Source of the DNA: Arthrobacter_B sp038069765
GTDB taxonomy: Bacteria > Actinomycetota > Actinomycetes > Actinomycetales > Micrococcaceae
Assembly: GCF_038069765.1 (NCBI RefSeq)
Contig: NZ_JBBPFS010000006.1
Coordinates: 186,001 to 250,000 of the forward strand
Reading direction: 5' to 3'
DNA length: 64,000 nt
Made by a program: the position numbers and the translations under genes. Below the pieces are notes generated by a model. That model saw only the letters and a list, made by a program, of their open reading frames with translations. It was not told the DNA's origin and searched no databases. This document shows, piece after piece, positions 24,278 through 32,845 of the stretch. The stretch's first letter is position 1, and each line of letters begins with the position of its first letter.

Positions 24278-26076
24278 TGCGAATCATGGCACAAACGGCA
24301 ATGGTGATGGCACTGGACAAGTGCATCGGCTGCCACACCTGTTCGGTGACCTGCAAACAGGCCTGGACCAACCGCGCCGGAACCGAGTACGTGTGGTTCA
24401 ACAACGTGGAAACCCGGCCCGGGCAGGGCTATCCCCGGCGCTATGAGGACCAGGAAAAGTGGAAGGGCGGCTGGGAGCTGAACAGCCGCGGCAAGCTGAA
24501 GCTGAAGGCCGGCGGACGCCTCGCCAAACTGTTCGGCATCTTCGCCAGCCCCGTCCAGCCCGAACTGAACGACTACTACGAACCCTGGACCTACGACTAC
24601 GAAAACCTGATCAATGCCCCCGCCGGCAACGATTTCCCGGTCGCAAAGCCCAAGTCCCTGATTACCGGCGAGGACATGAAAATCACGTGGTCCGCCAACT
24701 GGGATGACAATCTGGGCGGATCGGAGCGGACAGAACTCCAGGATCCGGTGCTGGAGAAGATGCGCCGGGAATCGGAAGAGAAGGTAAAGCTGGAGTTCGA
24801 CTCCACCTTCATGTTCTATCTGCCCCGGATCTGCGAGCACTGCCTGAATCCCTCCTGCATGGCGTCCTGCCCCTCGGGCGCCATCTACAAGCGGGAGGAG
24901 GACGGCATTGTGCTGGTGGACCAGGACCGCTGCCGCGGATGGCGGCAATGCGTCACCGGCTGCCCCTACAAGAAGATGTATTTCAACCACCGGTCCGGCA
25001 AGGCGGAGAAGTGCACCTTCTGCTACCCGCGCATCGAGGTGGGCATCCCCACGGTCTGCGCCGAAACGTGCGTGGGCCGGCTGCGCTACATCGGCATCTT
25101 CCTGTACGACGCCGACCGGGTCACCGCCGCCGCGTCCGTTCCAAACGAGCAGGACCTGTACGAGGCCCAGCTGGATCTGATGATGGACCCGAACGATCCG
25201 GACGTCATCGCCGCTGCCCGGGCCGAGGGAATTCCGGAGGACTGGCTGGACGCGGCCCGGCGCTCGCCGGTGTACGCCCTGGCCAAGGAGTTCCGGGTGG
25301 CCCTGCCACTGCACCCCGAATACCGGACCATGCCCATGGTCTGGTACGTCCCGCCACTGTCACCCATTGTGGACGTACTCAAGGAGCAGGGGCACGACGG
25401 CGAGAGCGCCGACAACCTCTTCGGTGCCATCGAGGCACTGCGGATTCCGGTCGAGTACCTGGCGGAGCTCTTTACCGCCGGTGACACGGACCTGGTCACG
25501 GGGGTGCTGCGCAAGCTCGCCGCGATGCGGGCCTACATGCGCAGCATCACCCTCGGCGACCTGCCGGATGAGAAGATCGCGTCCGACGTCGGGATGACCG
25601 GCGAACAGATCGTCGCCATGTACCGGCTCATGGCCGTGGCGAAGTACGAGGAACGCTATGTTATCCCCAGCGCCCATCTGGAGGACGCCCACAACCTGGA
25701 GGAGATCGGCTGCTCCCTTGATGTGGAGGGCGGGCCCGGAATGGGGCAAACCGGAGTCTTCGGTGAGGCGTCCGGGCGGCCGATGCCGGTGGCCGCGGAG
25801 AACTTCGCCGCTCTGCAGGCTCGCCAGCGCGGTGAGGACCCCACCGGCAACGGTGACCTGGGCGGGCGGGTGAATCTGCTCAACTGGGACGGCCGAGGCT
25901 CGCCCAAGGGCCTTTTCCCGGCGGATAACAACCGCGGTGCCCCCGGCACTGTTGGCGGGAGCCCGGGATCGACCGGGGACGGCAAGGGGGCTGTGTATGA
26001 CCAGGCCGAGGGGGACGGGCCGCAGTCCGACCGCGGCCGCGAAGACGGGCCCGCCGGGGGAGGGGGAGCAGCGTGA
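24277..26076 (+). CDS. narH: Respiratory nitrate reductase beta subunit
   Basis: The product of 599 residues carries four FeS clusters through cysteine groups CIGCHTCSVTCKQ (residue 16 on), CEHCLNPSCMASCPSG, CRGWRQCVTGCPYKK and CTFCYPRIE/CAETC. The Trp in CRGW replaces a cysteine, as expected for the [3Fe-4S] cluster of NarH. It relays electrons from NarI to NarG. The C-terminus extends about 50 residues beyond the usual NarH end as a Gly/Asp/Pro-rich tail. The start overlaps narG by one base and the end overlaps narJ by four. Confidence 0.97.
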   Translation: MRIMAQTAMVMALDKCIGCHTCSVTCKQAWTNRAGTEYVWFNNVETRPGQGYPRRYEDQEKWKGGWELNSRGKLKLKAGGRLAKLFGIFASPVQPELNDYYEPWTYDYENLINAPAGNDFPVAKPKSLITGEDMKITWSANWDDNLGGSERTELQDPVLEKMRRESEEKVKLEFDSTFMFYLPRICEHCLNPSCMASCPSGAIYKREEDGIVLVDQDRCRGWRQCVTGCPYKKMYFNHRSGKAEKCTFCYPRIEVGIPTVCAETCVGRLRYIGIFLYDADRVTAAASVPNEQDLYEAQLDLMMDPNDPDVIAAARAEGIPEDWLDAARRSPVYALAKEFRVALPLHPEYRTMPMVWYVPPLSPIVDVLKEQGHDGESADNLFGAIEALRIPVEYLAELFTAGDTDLVTGVLRKLAAMRAYMRSITLGDLPDEKIASDVGMTGEQIVAMYRLMAVAKYEERYVIPSAHLEDAHNLEEIGCSLDVEGGPGMGQTGVFGEASGRPMPVAAENFAALQARQRGEDPTGNGDLGGRVNLLNWDGRGSPKGLFPADNNRGAPGTVGGSPGSTGDGKGAVYDQAEGDGPQSDRGREDGPAGGGGAA

Positions 26077-26771
26077 GCCTGTTGGAGAAGCTGCTGGGCA
26101 AGGCAGGCAAGGGTACTTTCGATCCGGAGCCGTACCGCGACGCCCACCCCCGGCGCAGCGCTGTAGTCAGGCAGGCTGCGGGGCTGCTGCTCGAGTATCC
26201 CGACGAGACGCTGGTTGACCTTGTCCCGGCCCTGAAGGAGGCGCTCGCGGAAGCGGGAGCAGACACGGGGCCCGTGGAGGAGCTCTTCGCTTCACTGACG
26301 GACCGCCCCCTGCATGAGGTGCAGTCGGAGTACGTCCAGGAATTCGACCTGTCCAAGCGGCACAGCCTGCATTTGACCTATTGGACCGACGGCGACACCC
26401 GGCGCCGCGGTGAGGCCCTGGCGGCTTTCAAGGAGATCTACCGGGCGCACGGGGCGCTGCCCGAGGGAACGGAACTTCCCGACTACCTGCCTTTGGTGCT
26501 GGAGTTCGCGGCAAAGGTGTCCGCTGCGGACGGCTACGAACTGCTGCAGCGCTACCGCCCTTCGCTGGAACTGCTGCGGCTGGCCCTGCGCGACGACGGA
26601 CTGCCCCACGCAGGGGCGCTTGCCCTGGTCTGTTCCACGCTGCCCGGCGTTTCCCCCGAAGACCGGCAGACCGTCATGCAGACCGCAGGCTACGGCCCGC
26701 CCACGGAGACGGTGGGCCTGGAGCCGTACAGTTCGCGGCTGCTGCCGATTTCTGAAAGGAACTCCCCGTGA
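26073..26771 (+). CDS. narJ: Nitrate reductase assembly chaperone NarJ
   Basis: The 232-residue protein belongs to the NarJ/TorD helical chaperone family: VRQAAGLLLEYPDETLVDL near residue 30, then EYVQEFDLSKRHSLHLTYW near 89 and GDTRRRGEAL. It inserts the molybdenum cofactor into NarG before membrane attachment and is not part of the final enzyme. It starts at a GTG overlapping the narH stop and overlaps narI by four bases. Confidence 0.95.
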   Translation: MSLLEKLLGKAGKGTFDPEPYRDAHPRRSAVVRQAAGLLLEYPDETLVDLVPALKEALAEAGADTGPVEELFASLTDRPLHEVQSEYVQEFDLSKRHSLHLTYWTDGDTRRRGEALAAFKEIYRAHGALPEGTELPDYLPLVLEFAAKVSAADGYELLQRYRPSLELLRLALRDDGLPHAGALALVCSTLPGVSPEDRQTVMQTAGYGPPTETVGLEPYSSRLLPISERNSP

Positions 26772-27613
26772 AGCGTGCCGACGTTCCCCTGGATGTTCCC
26801 CGCGACGTTCCCCTGGATGTCCCCCCACCGGCCAACGTGCAGGTGGGGGTGGATGACGTGATGCTGTGGGGAGTCCTGCCCTATGTGGTGCTCGCCGTGC
26901 TGATCCTCGGCTCCATCTGGCGGTACCGCTATGACCAGTTCGGCTGGACCACGCGTTCCTCCCAGCTGTATGAGTCCCGGCTGCTGCGCATCGCCTCCCC
27001 GCTGTTCCACTTTGGGATCCTGGCAGTGATCGCGGGGCACTTCATGGGGCTGGTGCTTCCCAAAACCTGGATGGATGACATTGGCATCAACGAGGACAGA
27101 TACCACTTCTTTGCCCTCTCGGTGGGTTCAATAGCCGGGCTCGCCACACTGGTGGGAATCGTGCTGCTCATTTACCGCAGGCGCACCACCGGACCGGTGT
27201 TCATGGCCACCACGCGCAATGACAAGGCCATGTACCTTTTTCTGCTCGCCGCCATCCTGACGGGCCTGGCCACGACGGTCTTCTCCGTTTTCGACCACGG
27301 GATCGTGAACTACCGGGACACCGTGGGGCCCTGGTTCCGGTCGATCTTCATTTTCCAGCCGGACATCACCGCGATGACCGCAGCTTCCCTCTCGTTCAAG
27401 ATCCACACCCTGTGGGGCCTGGCGCTCTTCGCGCTGTGGCCCTTCACCCGGCTGGTGCACGCCTTCACCGCTCCGCTGCAGTACCTGTTCCGCCCCTACA
27501 TCGTCTACCGCTCACGGGGAAAGCGCCCCGTGAGCGGGGGTGCGACGCCGCGCGGCAGCTGGGCACCGGTCGGAACTCCGGACCGCGACCGCAAAGGCAC
27601 TCCCCGCCCCTGA
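26768..27613 (+). CDS. narI: Respiratory nitrate reductase gamma subunit
   Basis: The 281-residue cytochrome b subunit has five membrane segments. Haem-ligand histidines lie in FHFGILAVIAGHFMGL near residue 79 and in KIHTLWGLALFALWPFTRLVHAFT near 215. It oxidises menaquinol at the membrane and feeds NarH. The first 20 residues come from a 24-base tandem duplication (the pattern DVPLDVPRDVPLDVPPP), and the C-terminal 40 residues are a polar tail. A 12-base repeat covers the stop. It starts at a GTG four bases inside narJ. Confidence 0.95.
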   Translation: MKRADVPLDVPRDVPLDVPPPANVQVGVDDVMLWGVLPYVVLAVLILGSIWRYRYDQFGWTTRSSQLYESRLLRIASPLFHFGILAVIAGHFMGLVLPKTWMDDIGINEDRYHFFALSVGSIAGLATLVGIVLLIYRRRTTGPVFMATTRNDKAMYLFLLAAILTGLATTVFSVFDHGIVNYRDTVGPWFRSIFIFQPDITAMTAASLSFKIHTLWGLALFALWPFTRLVHAFTAPLQYLFRPYIVYRSRGKRPVSGGATPRGSWAPVGTPDRDRKGTPRP

Positions 27614-27643
27614 CCCCGCCCCTGACCCCGCCCCTGACCCTGA
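27602..27643. repeat. Three 12-base repeats across the narI stop codon
   Basis: CCCCGCCCCTGA occurs three times without gaps (27602, 27614, 27626), then CCCTGA. Each copy ends with an in-frame TGA, so narI has several consecutive stops. Confidence 0.92.
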
Positions 27644-27682
27644 CACCCTGCCCGAGCAGGACCGCGAGTAAGGACCGACGCC

Positions 27683-28915
27683 ATGCCAGCATCAGCGCAG
27701 ACCCCGGCATCCGCCGTGAACCTGAAATCCGGTCAGCTCCGAAATCTCATTGTCGCCACCGTCGCCTCGACGGTGGGGTTCTGGGCCTGGACCATCATTG
27801 GCCCGCTTTCCAGCCGGTACGCGGCGGGCATGGAGCTCGGGGCCGGACAAACCTCGATCCTGGTGGCCATGCCGATCCTGGTGGGCTCGGTGGCCCGCAT
27901 CCCCGTGGGTGCGCTGACCGACCGGTACGGCGGGCGGATCATGTTCACCGTCATCCTGGGCATCACCGCCCCGCTGGTGCTGCTGACGGGCATTGTGGGA
28001 CAGCTGGAGAACTTCCCCTTCCTGGTGGTGATCGCGTTCTTCCTGGGCATCGCCGGGACGGTCTTTGCGATCGGCATCCCGTTCTGCTCGGCCTGGTATG
28101 ACCGCACCCGCAAGGGCTTTGCCACCGGTGTTTTCGGCGCCGGCATGGTGGGCACTGCGGTGTCGGCCTTCTTCACGCCGCGGCTGGTCAACGCGGCCGG
28201 CTACATGGGCGCCCACATCATCATCGCCGTCGTCGTGGCCGTGATGGCGCTGCTCAGCTGGCTGATCCTGCGCGAGTCTCCGGCATGGAACGCCCCCACG
28301 CAGCCGGTGCTCCCGAAAATTACCCACGCCTTCACGCTGCGGGTCACCTGGCAGCTGTGTTTCCTCTACGGGGTCGTCTTCGGTGCCTTTGTGGCCTTCT
28401 CCAACTACCTGCCCACCTATCTGGGCAACGTCTATGACTATGACGCGACCGCCGCCGGCACCCGGACCGCGGGCTTCGCCGTCGCCGCCGTTATAGCGCG
28501 TCCCATCGGCGGAACCATTGCGGACCAGGTCGGACCAAAGCTGGTCACCCTGGCCTCCCTGGCCGGCACCGTGGTGCTGGCCGTGATCGTTGCCCTCCGT
28601 CCCGAGGAGGAACGGGTCTACGGCACTGCCTTCATCCTGATGGCGCTCTTCCTGGGGCTGGGCACCGGCGGCGTGTTCGCGTGGGTGGGGCGCGCGGCCC
28701 CGGCACAGGACGTGGGAACGATCGGCGGGATCATTGCCGCCGCCGGCGGGCTCGGCGGCTACTTTCCGCCGCTGGTCATGGGGGCCACCTATGATCCCGC
28801 GAACCGCAGCTATTTTGTGGGGCTCATGTTGCTGGCGGCCTTCGCCGCCGTCGCCTTTCTGCTGACCTTTACGGTCCGCAACGGCGGCAAAGTGGATGAA
28901 CGAACCCGTACCTGA
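27683..28915 (+). CDS. narK: Nitrate/nitrite transporter, NarK type
   Basis: This 410-residue major facilitator protein has 12 membrane segments. Typical features of the nitrate/nitrite porter group are visible: GALTDRYGGRIMF after helix 2, CSAWYDRTRKGFATGVFGAGMVG near residue 134 and a second glycine-rich signature with GGLGGYFPPLVMG near 350. It imports nitrate or exports nitrite for the reductase encoded just upstream. AAGGA supports the ATG at 27683. Confidence 0.95.
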   Translation: MPASAQTPASAVNLKSGQLRNLIVATVASTVGFWAWTIIGPLSSRYAAGMELGAGQTSILVAMPILVGSVARIPVGALTDRYGGRIMFTVILGITAPLVLLTGIVGQLENFPFLVVIAFFLGIAGTVFAIGIPFCSAWYDRTRKGFATGVFGAGMVGTAVSAFFTPRLVNAAGYMGAHIIIAVVVAVMALLSWLILRESPAWNAPTQPVLPKITHAFTLRVTWQLCFLYGVVFGAFVAFSNYLPTYLGNVYDYDATAAGTRTAGFAVAAVIARPIGGTIADQVGPKLVTLASLAGTVVLAVIVALRPEEERVYGTAFILMALFLGLGTGGVFAWVGRAAPAQDVGTIGGIIAAAGGLGGYFPPLVMGATYDPANRSYFVGLMLLAAFAAVAFLLTFTVRNGGKVDERTRT

Positions 28916-28959
28916 GTCCACCGGGCAGGACGGCGGTCCCCGGCGGCCTTGACCAGCTT

Positions 28960-29535
28960 CTACTGCGCGTCGTGGACCCATCCCGCCAGCCAGTAGGGTG
29001 AGCCGCCGGCGGTTTCCACCATGACCTCAAGGTCTGAAACCGGCTCGCCGGCCGGAGCATCGAAGAACAATGACGAGCCGGGGCTGGTGCAGGCAACTTT
29101 GTAGCTTGCCATGCCTCGGTGGATGCGGGCCGAGTCCCCCGGGGTGCAGGAGGCAGAGAGACTGAGGACCTGTCCGGTTTCCAAGCCACCTTTCACCGTG
29201 TAGGTTCCGGTGCCCGTGCCCTGCTCTGACAGAACCTTAACGCCGGATGGAGAAACGCCGTCCACATCAATCTGCGGCGCAAGGGGCTCCTGCACATCCG
29301 ATTCCCCGGCAGTAACGGAAGTGGACGGGGACGCAGCCGGCATGCTGGTTTTTGGAGATTCGGCGCTTTCCGTTTTGTTTTCCGCCTGACCTGTTGAACA
29401 GGAGGAGAGCGCCAGTGCGGCCGTGCAGGCCAGCACGGCTGCCCCGGTACGAAAACGGGAGCAGCCGCTGAAGCGCTGCGGGATACGAGGCGCAGGTGCT
29501 TTTTCCTTTGAATGTGCTTTGCGGGCGTTTTTCAT
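28960..29535 (-). CDS. Putative secreted lipoprotein of unknown function
   Basis: The 191-residue product has a basic N-terminus, a hydrophobic stretch (AAVLACTAALALSSC) ending in a lipobox cysteine near residue 46, and a Ser/Thr/Ala/Glu-rich linker. A globular domain of about 110 residues with a Cys pair follows. TAGGGT, read on the minus strand at 29541-29546, lies 5 bases upstream of the ATG and could be its -10 box. A longer start at 29571 is possible. No family was recognised. Confidence 0.7.
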   Translation of the reverse strand: MKNARKAHSKEKAPAPRIPQRFSGCSRFRTGAAVLACTAALALSSCSTGQAENKTESAESPKTSMPAASPSTSVTAGESDVQEPLAPQIDVDGVSPSGVKVLSEQGTGTGTYTVKGGLETGQVLSLSASCTPGDSARIHRGMASYKVACTSPGSSLFFDAPAGEPVSDLEVMVETAGGSPYWLAGWVHDAQ

Positions 29536-29737
29536 CTTTGACCCTAAACACAGGCGGTGCGGTGAAATCAAGGCTTTTCCAAAGTCGGTGGAAATCCCTT
29601 CGAGCGTTTTCCATTCAGAAATAAAAAGCCGGCGGATTCAATTTTCGGGACTTTCTCAGGCGGCCGAACTGCCCTTCGGCGGAGCCCCTCCGCGCCGGAT
29701 CCCTGCGCCGTGAATTACCCCGGGGTAGAGTCGGAGA
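29536..29737. promoter_or_regulatory. Divergent promoter region of lipoprotein and histidine phosphatase genes
   Basis: Plus strand: TAGAGT at 29726-29731 ends 6 bases before the ATG at 29738. Minus strand: TAGGGT at 29541-29546, 5 bases before the lipoprotein ATG. The stretch is more AT-rich than its surroundings. Confidence 0.45.
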
Positions 29738-30484
29738 ATGGGTGCAATCGAACTGATCCTCATTCGGCACGGTGAAAGCGCGGGGAATGTTGCCGCCACG
29801 GCAGCGCAGCGCTCCGGTGCCGAAGTCATAGACATTGGCCTGCGGGACCCCGACGTCCCGCTCAGCGAGGCCGGCGTGGAGCAGGCCCGGGCGCTGGGCC
29901 GCTGGCTGGCCAATCTGCCGCCGGACCAGCATCCGGAATCCGTGTGGTGCTCGCCGTACCTGCGGGCCCGCCAGACCGCCGAGCTCACCACCATGCAGGA
30001 TCCCGGTACGCCGCAGGATCTGCGCATCGACGAGCGCCTGCGCGACCGCGAGCTGGGCATCCTGGACCTGCTGACATCCGCGGGCGTCGCAGCCCGGTTC
30101 CCGGAGGAAGCGCAGCGCCGCAACTGGCTGGGCAAGTTCTCCTACCGCCCGCCGGGAGGGGAGTCCTGGGCCGACGTCGCGCTGCGGCTGCGCTCGGTGC
30201 TGCGGGACCTGGACGACGAGGAGGACGGCAAGCGCGTGGCGGTGGTCTGCCACGACGCGGTCATCATGCTGATCCGCTATGTCTGTGAACGCCTCAGCGA
30301 GCAGGAACTGCTGGACATCGCCGCAAGCACGAGCGTGCGCAACGCGTCCATCACGCGGCTGGTGCGGCCGTCCGGACAGGGACGCTGGGCCTTGGAGAGT
30401 TTCAACAGCGTTGATCATTTGGAGTCCGGCGGTGCCCCCGTCACCGAGCATGCAGGAGATGAAGACCATGTCCACCCCCGCTGA
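29738..30484 (+). CDS. Histidine phosphatase (phosphoglycerate mutase-like) family protein
   Basis: A 248-residue protein with the catalytic LILIRHGESAGN at residues 6-17, WCSPYLRARQTAEL near 70 and the second histidine in VVCHDAVIMLI near 170. It belongs to the phosphoglycerate-mutase-like superfamily and is probably a phosphatase; the substrate is unknown. A -10 box ends 6 bases before the start, so the message is probably leaderless. Its last 17 bases overlap the NAD(P)HX dehydratase gene. Confidence 0.87.
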   Translation: MGAIELILIRHGESAGNVAATAAQRSGAEVIDIGLRDPDVPLSEAGVEQARALGRWLANLPPDQHPESVWCSPYLRARQTAELTTMQDPGTPQDLRIDERLRDRELGILDLLTSAGVAARFPEEAQRRNWLGKFSYRPPGGESWADVALRLRSVLRDLDDEEDGKRVAVVCHDAVIMLIRYVCERLSEQELLDIAASTSVRNASITRLVRPSGQGRWALESFNSVDHLESGGAPVTEHAGDEDHVHPR

Positions 30485-31343
30485 AATCGTCACGCCGGCC
30501 CTGCTGAAAAACTGGCAGGTCAACCGGGATGCATCGGATAAATCGGACCGCGGCACTGTCCTGGTGGTTGGCGGGGCGCGGCGTTCTCCGGGAGCCGCGC
30601 TGCTCGCCGGGCGGGCTGCTCTGCGGGTAGGTGCGGGGAAGCTGACCCTGGCCGTCACGGAGTCCGCCGCGGTTGCCGTATCAGTGGCGGTGCCGGAATC
30701 AGGCTCTGTCGCCCTGCCCGAAGACGACGGCGAGATCTCCGGCGGCCGGGCCGCGAAGGTGCTGGCCCCGGACCTGGAAACCACGGATGTGCTGCTGCTC
30801 GGACCAGGGCTGGACGACGCCGGACAAACCGAGGAGCTGCTGCGCGGGATAGGCCCGCTCCTGAACGATTCCGCCGCCGTCGTCCTGGATGCCTATGCAC
30901 TGGGAGTGCTGGGCGGGCTGCCGGAGGTTTACGAACGCTGGGCCGGGCGACTGGTCCTGACCCCGAACCGGAAGGAAGCAGCCCGGCTGCTGGACGCGGA
31001 CCCGGAGGCGGACCTCGAGACCGAGCAGGCAGCGGTCGACATCGCCGCCAAATACCAGGCCGTAGTGGCCCTGCACGGGGTGGTGGCCGCTCCGGACGGC
31101 CGCCGCTGGGAGATTCCGGCCGGCAACTCCGGATTGGGAACCTCCGGCTCCGGCGACGTGCTCGCCGGTGCCATCAGCGGTTTCCTGGCCCGCCGGGCCT
31201 CACCCGAGCAGGCCGGATGCTGGGGCACCTACCTGCACTCCACCGCCGGTGACCGGCTCTCCGCGGCTCAGGGGCCGTTGAGTTTCCTGGCCGGGGAACT
31301 GCTCGAAGCCATGCCCCGCGTCATGGCTGAACTGACGGTCTAG
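30468..31343 (+). CDS. nnrD: ADP-dependent NAD(P)H-hydrate dehydratase
   Basis: This 291-residue protein is the stand-alone C-terminal domain type of Nnr. It has a ribokinase-like fold with VLVVGGARRSPGAALLAGRAALRVGAGKLTLA near residue 23, LTPNRKEAARLL near 164 and the nucleotide-binding NSGLGTSGSGDVLAGAISG near 220. It repairs damaged hydrated NAD(P)H using ADP. No epimerase domain is present. AGGAG 10 bases upstream supports the ATG at 30468, inside the end of the preceding gene. Confidence 0.93.
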   Translation: MSTPAEIVTPALLKNWQVNRDASDKSDRGTVLVVGGARRSPGAALLAGRAALRVGAGKLTLAVTESAAVAVSVAVPESGSVALPEDDGEISGGRAAKVLAPDLETTDVLLLGPGLDDAGQTEELLRGIGPLLNDSAAVVLDAYALGVLGGLPEVYERWAGRLVLTPNRKEAARLLDADPEADLETEQAAVDIAAKYQAVVALHGVVAAPDGRRWEIPAGNSGLGTSGSGDVLAGAISGFLARRASPEQAGCWGTYLHSTAGDRLSAAQGPLSFLAGELLEAMPRVMAELTV

Positions 31344-31344
31344 G

Positions 31345-32079
31345 GTGGCGAACCAGCACCGGCCGGCTATTGCGCCGCTGCCCTACAGGTTCACGCGCCG
31401 GGACGGTATTGCCGCCGGTTTCTACGTCCTGTTTGTCCTCATTTTCAGCTATGCGCCCGGGCTGGGCATCCCGGGCCTGACCCGGCTGATTCCCGATCCG
31501 GTGCTGGCCGGCTACGCGGTGAACCTGGCGTTCTACCTCAGTGCCGGGGCGCTGGCTGCCTGGGCGTCCTGGCGGTACGCGGTGCGGGAAACCCGGATCC
31601 TGGCCACCCGCCCGTGGCTGACCCTGGCGATCATTCCCGGCGGTGTCTTCGCGATGCTGCTGCTCAGCGTCATTGCCGGGCTCGTGACCGGGCCGCCGGA
31701 AACAGCAGTCAACCAGGAAGCCGTCCAGGGGCTGGTTGTCTCCCTGCCGCCGCTGCTGATCATTCCCCTGCTCGTGGTCATTGCGCCGTTTGTGGAGGAG
31801 TACATCTTCCGCCACCTGCTGATCGGCAAGCTCAGCAAATACCTCAACATCTGGATCTGCTGCCTGATCTCCATAGTGCTGTTTGCCGGGATCCACCTTG
31901 CGGGCAAAGAAGCCCTGGCGCTTCCCGTGCTGCTTCCGTACCTGGTGATGGGAGCGGTGCTGGTGGGGCTGTACGTCTGGGCGGGGAACAACTTCATGCT
32001 CTCCTACGGCGTCCATGCCGCGAAGAACCTCCTAGCCGTCCTGCTGACCTACGCCATTCCGGCCGAGCTGCTCCAGTAG
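31345..32079 (+). CDS. CPBP family intramembrane glutamic endopeptidase
   Basis: A 244-residue membrane protein with about eight hydrophobic segments. Motif 1 of the CPBP (Abi/Rce1-like) family is VIAPFVEEYIFRHLLIG near residue 148 (Glu-Glu-x3-Arg). Motif 2 histidines occur in FAGIHLA near 176 and SYGVHAAKN near 217. These proteases cleave within or next to the membrane; the substrate is unknown. The GTG starts 2 bases after the stop of nnrD, indicating one operon. Confidence 0.9.
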   Translation: MANQHRPAIAPLPYRFTRRDGIAAGFYVLFVLIFSYAPGLGIPGLTRLIPDPVLAGYAVNLAFYLSAGALAAWASWRYAVRETRILATRPWLTLAIIPGGVFAMLLLSVIAGLVTGPPETAVNQEAVQGLVVSLPPLLIIPLLVVIAPFVEEYIFRHLLIGKLSKYLNIWICCLISIVLFAGIHLAGKEALALPVLLPYLVMGAVLVGLYVWAGNNFMLSYGVHAAKNLLAVLLTYAIPAELLQ

Positions 32080-32197
32080 CCGAACTCCCTGCCGGTCGCG
32101 GGAACCGCGCGTCCCAACCATCTGTGCCCCCATGTCCGGCCCCCATGCACGCACCCCAGGCCTGTGCCCCAGGCCCACCCCCAGGCACTGCGTCATG

Positions 32198-32635
32198 CTA
32201 GGCAATGCAGAATTCGTTGCCCTCGGGATCCGCCATGGTGTACCAGGAGGACGGGCCCTGCTCGGCCGCGTAAAGGAAGGTGGCGCCCCGTGCCTCCAGT
32301 TCCGCGCGCTTCGCGTCCTTGTCAGCCCCGTTGAGGTGGATGTCCAGATGGATGCGGTCCTTCGCCGTCTTCGGTTCGGGCACGGGCTGGAACAGGATGC
32401 GCAGGCGTTCGGGGGAGTGCGCTTCGCTCTCCCGGCAGATGGCGGCACCGTCGCGCCATCTGCGCTGCCCGTTGTGTTCGACCACATCGTCCGGACCGAT
32501 CGCTCCCTGTTCCAGCAGCGAATCAATGAACGCCTGGTCCAGGGGTTCAAGGACCCAGCCCAGGGTTTCGGCCCACCAGTCAGCCTGGGAATGGGCATCC
32601 GCGCAGTCAACACAAATCTGAATATTGAAGGTCAT
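32198..32635 (-). CDS. VOC (glyoxalase-like) family protein
   Basis: A 145-residue protein with two beta-alpha-beta-beta-beta halves. It begins NIQICVDCADAHSQADWWAETLG, carries IHLDIHLNG in the middle and ends YTMADPEGNEFCIA, as in the Glyoxalase_6 group. It may be a dioxygenase-like or resistance-type enzyme; the ligands are not clear. The 118 bases between its stop and the CPBP gene are C-rich with degenerate CCCCAGGC and CCCCCATG repeats. Confidence 0.85.
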   Translation of the reverse strand: MTFNIQICVDCADAHSQADWWAETLGWVLEPLDQAFIDSLLEQGAIGPDDVVEHNGQRRWRDGAAICRESEAHSPERLRILFQPVPEPKTAKDRIHLDIHLNGADKDAKRAELEARGATFLYAAEQGPSSWYTMADPEGNEFCIA

Positions 32636-32762
32636 GATCAGGAGCTAACCAGAGGGAACCCGTCGGCGGCCCGGTACTGCGGTCAGCTGCTGTCCGCAGG
32701 GGCGGCTTGTTACGGTGTCTCCCTGCGCAGACATTGACCGGAGTGCGCCAACATGGGATTGT

Positions 32763-32784
32763 TTACAGAACGAACGTTCAGTAA
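32763..32784. promoter_or_regulatory. PaaR-type operator upstream of the thiolase operon
   Basis: Arms TTACAGAACG and CGTTCAGTAA are separated by AA, a near-perfect palindrome 61 bases before the thiolase ATG. The same 22-base pattern precedes paaZ, paaI and paaA. Confidence 0.65.
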
Positions 32785-32845
32785 TTGGCGCGCCTTGCAC
32801 ACACAGCAGGCAACACAGCAACACAGACGGTGGGAGCAGACGGAC

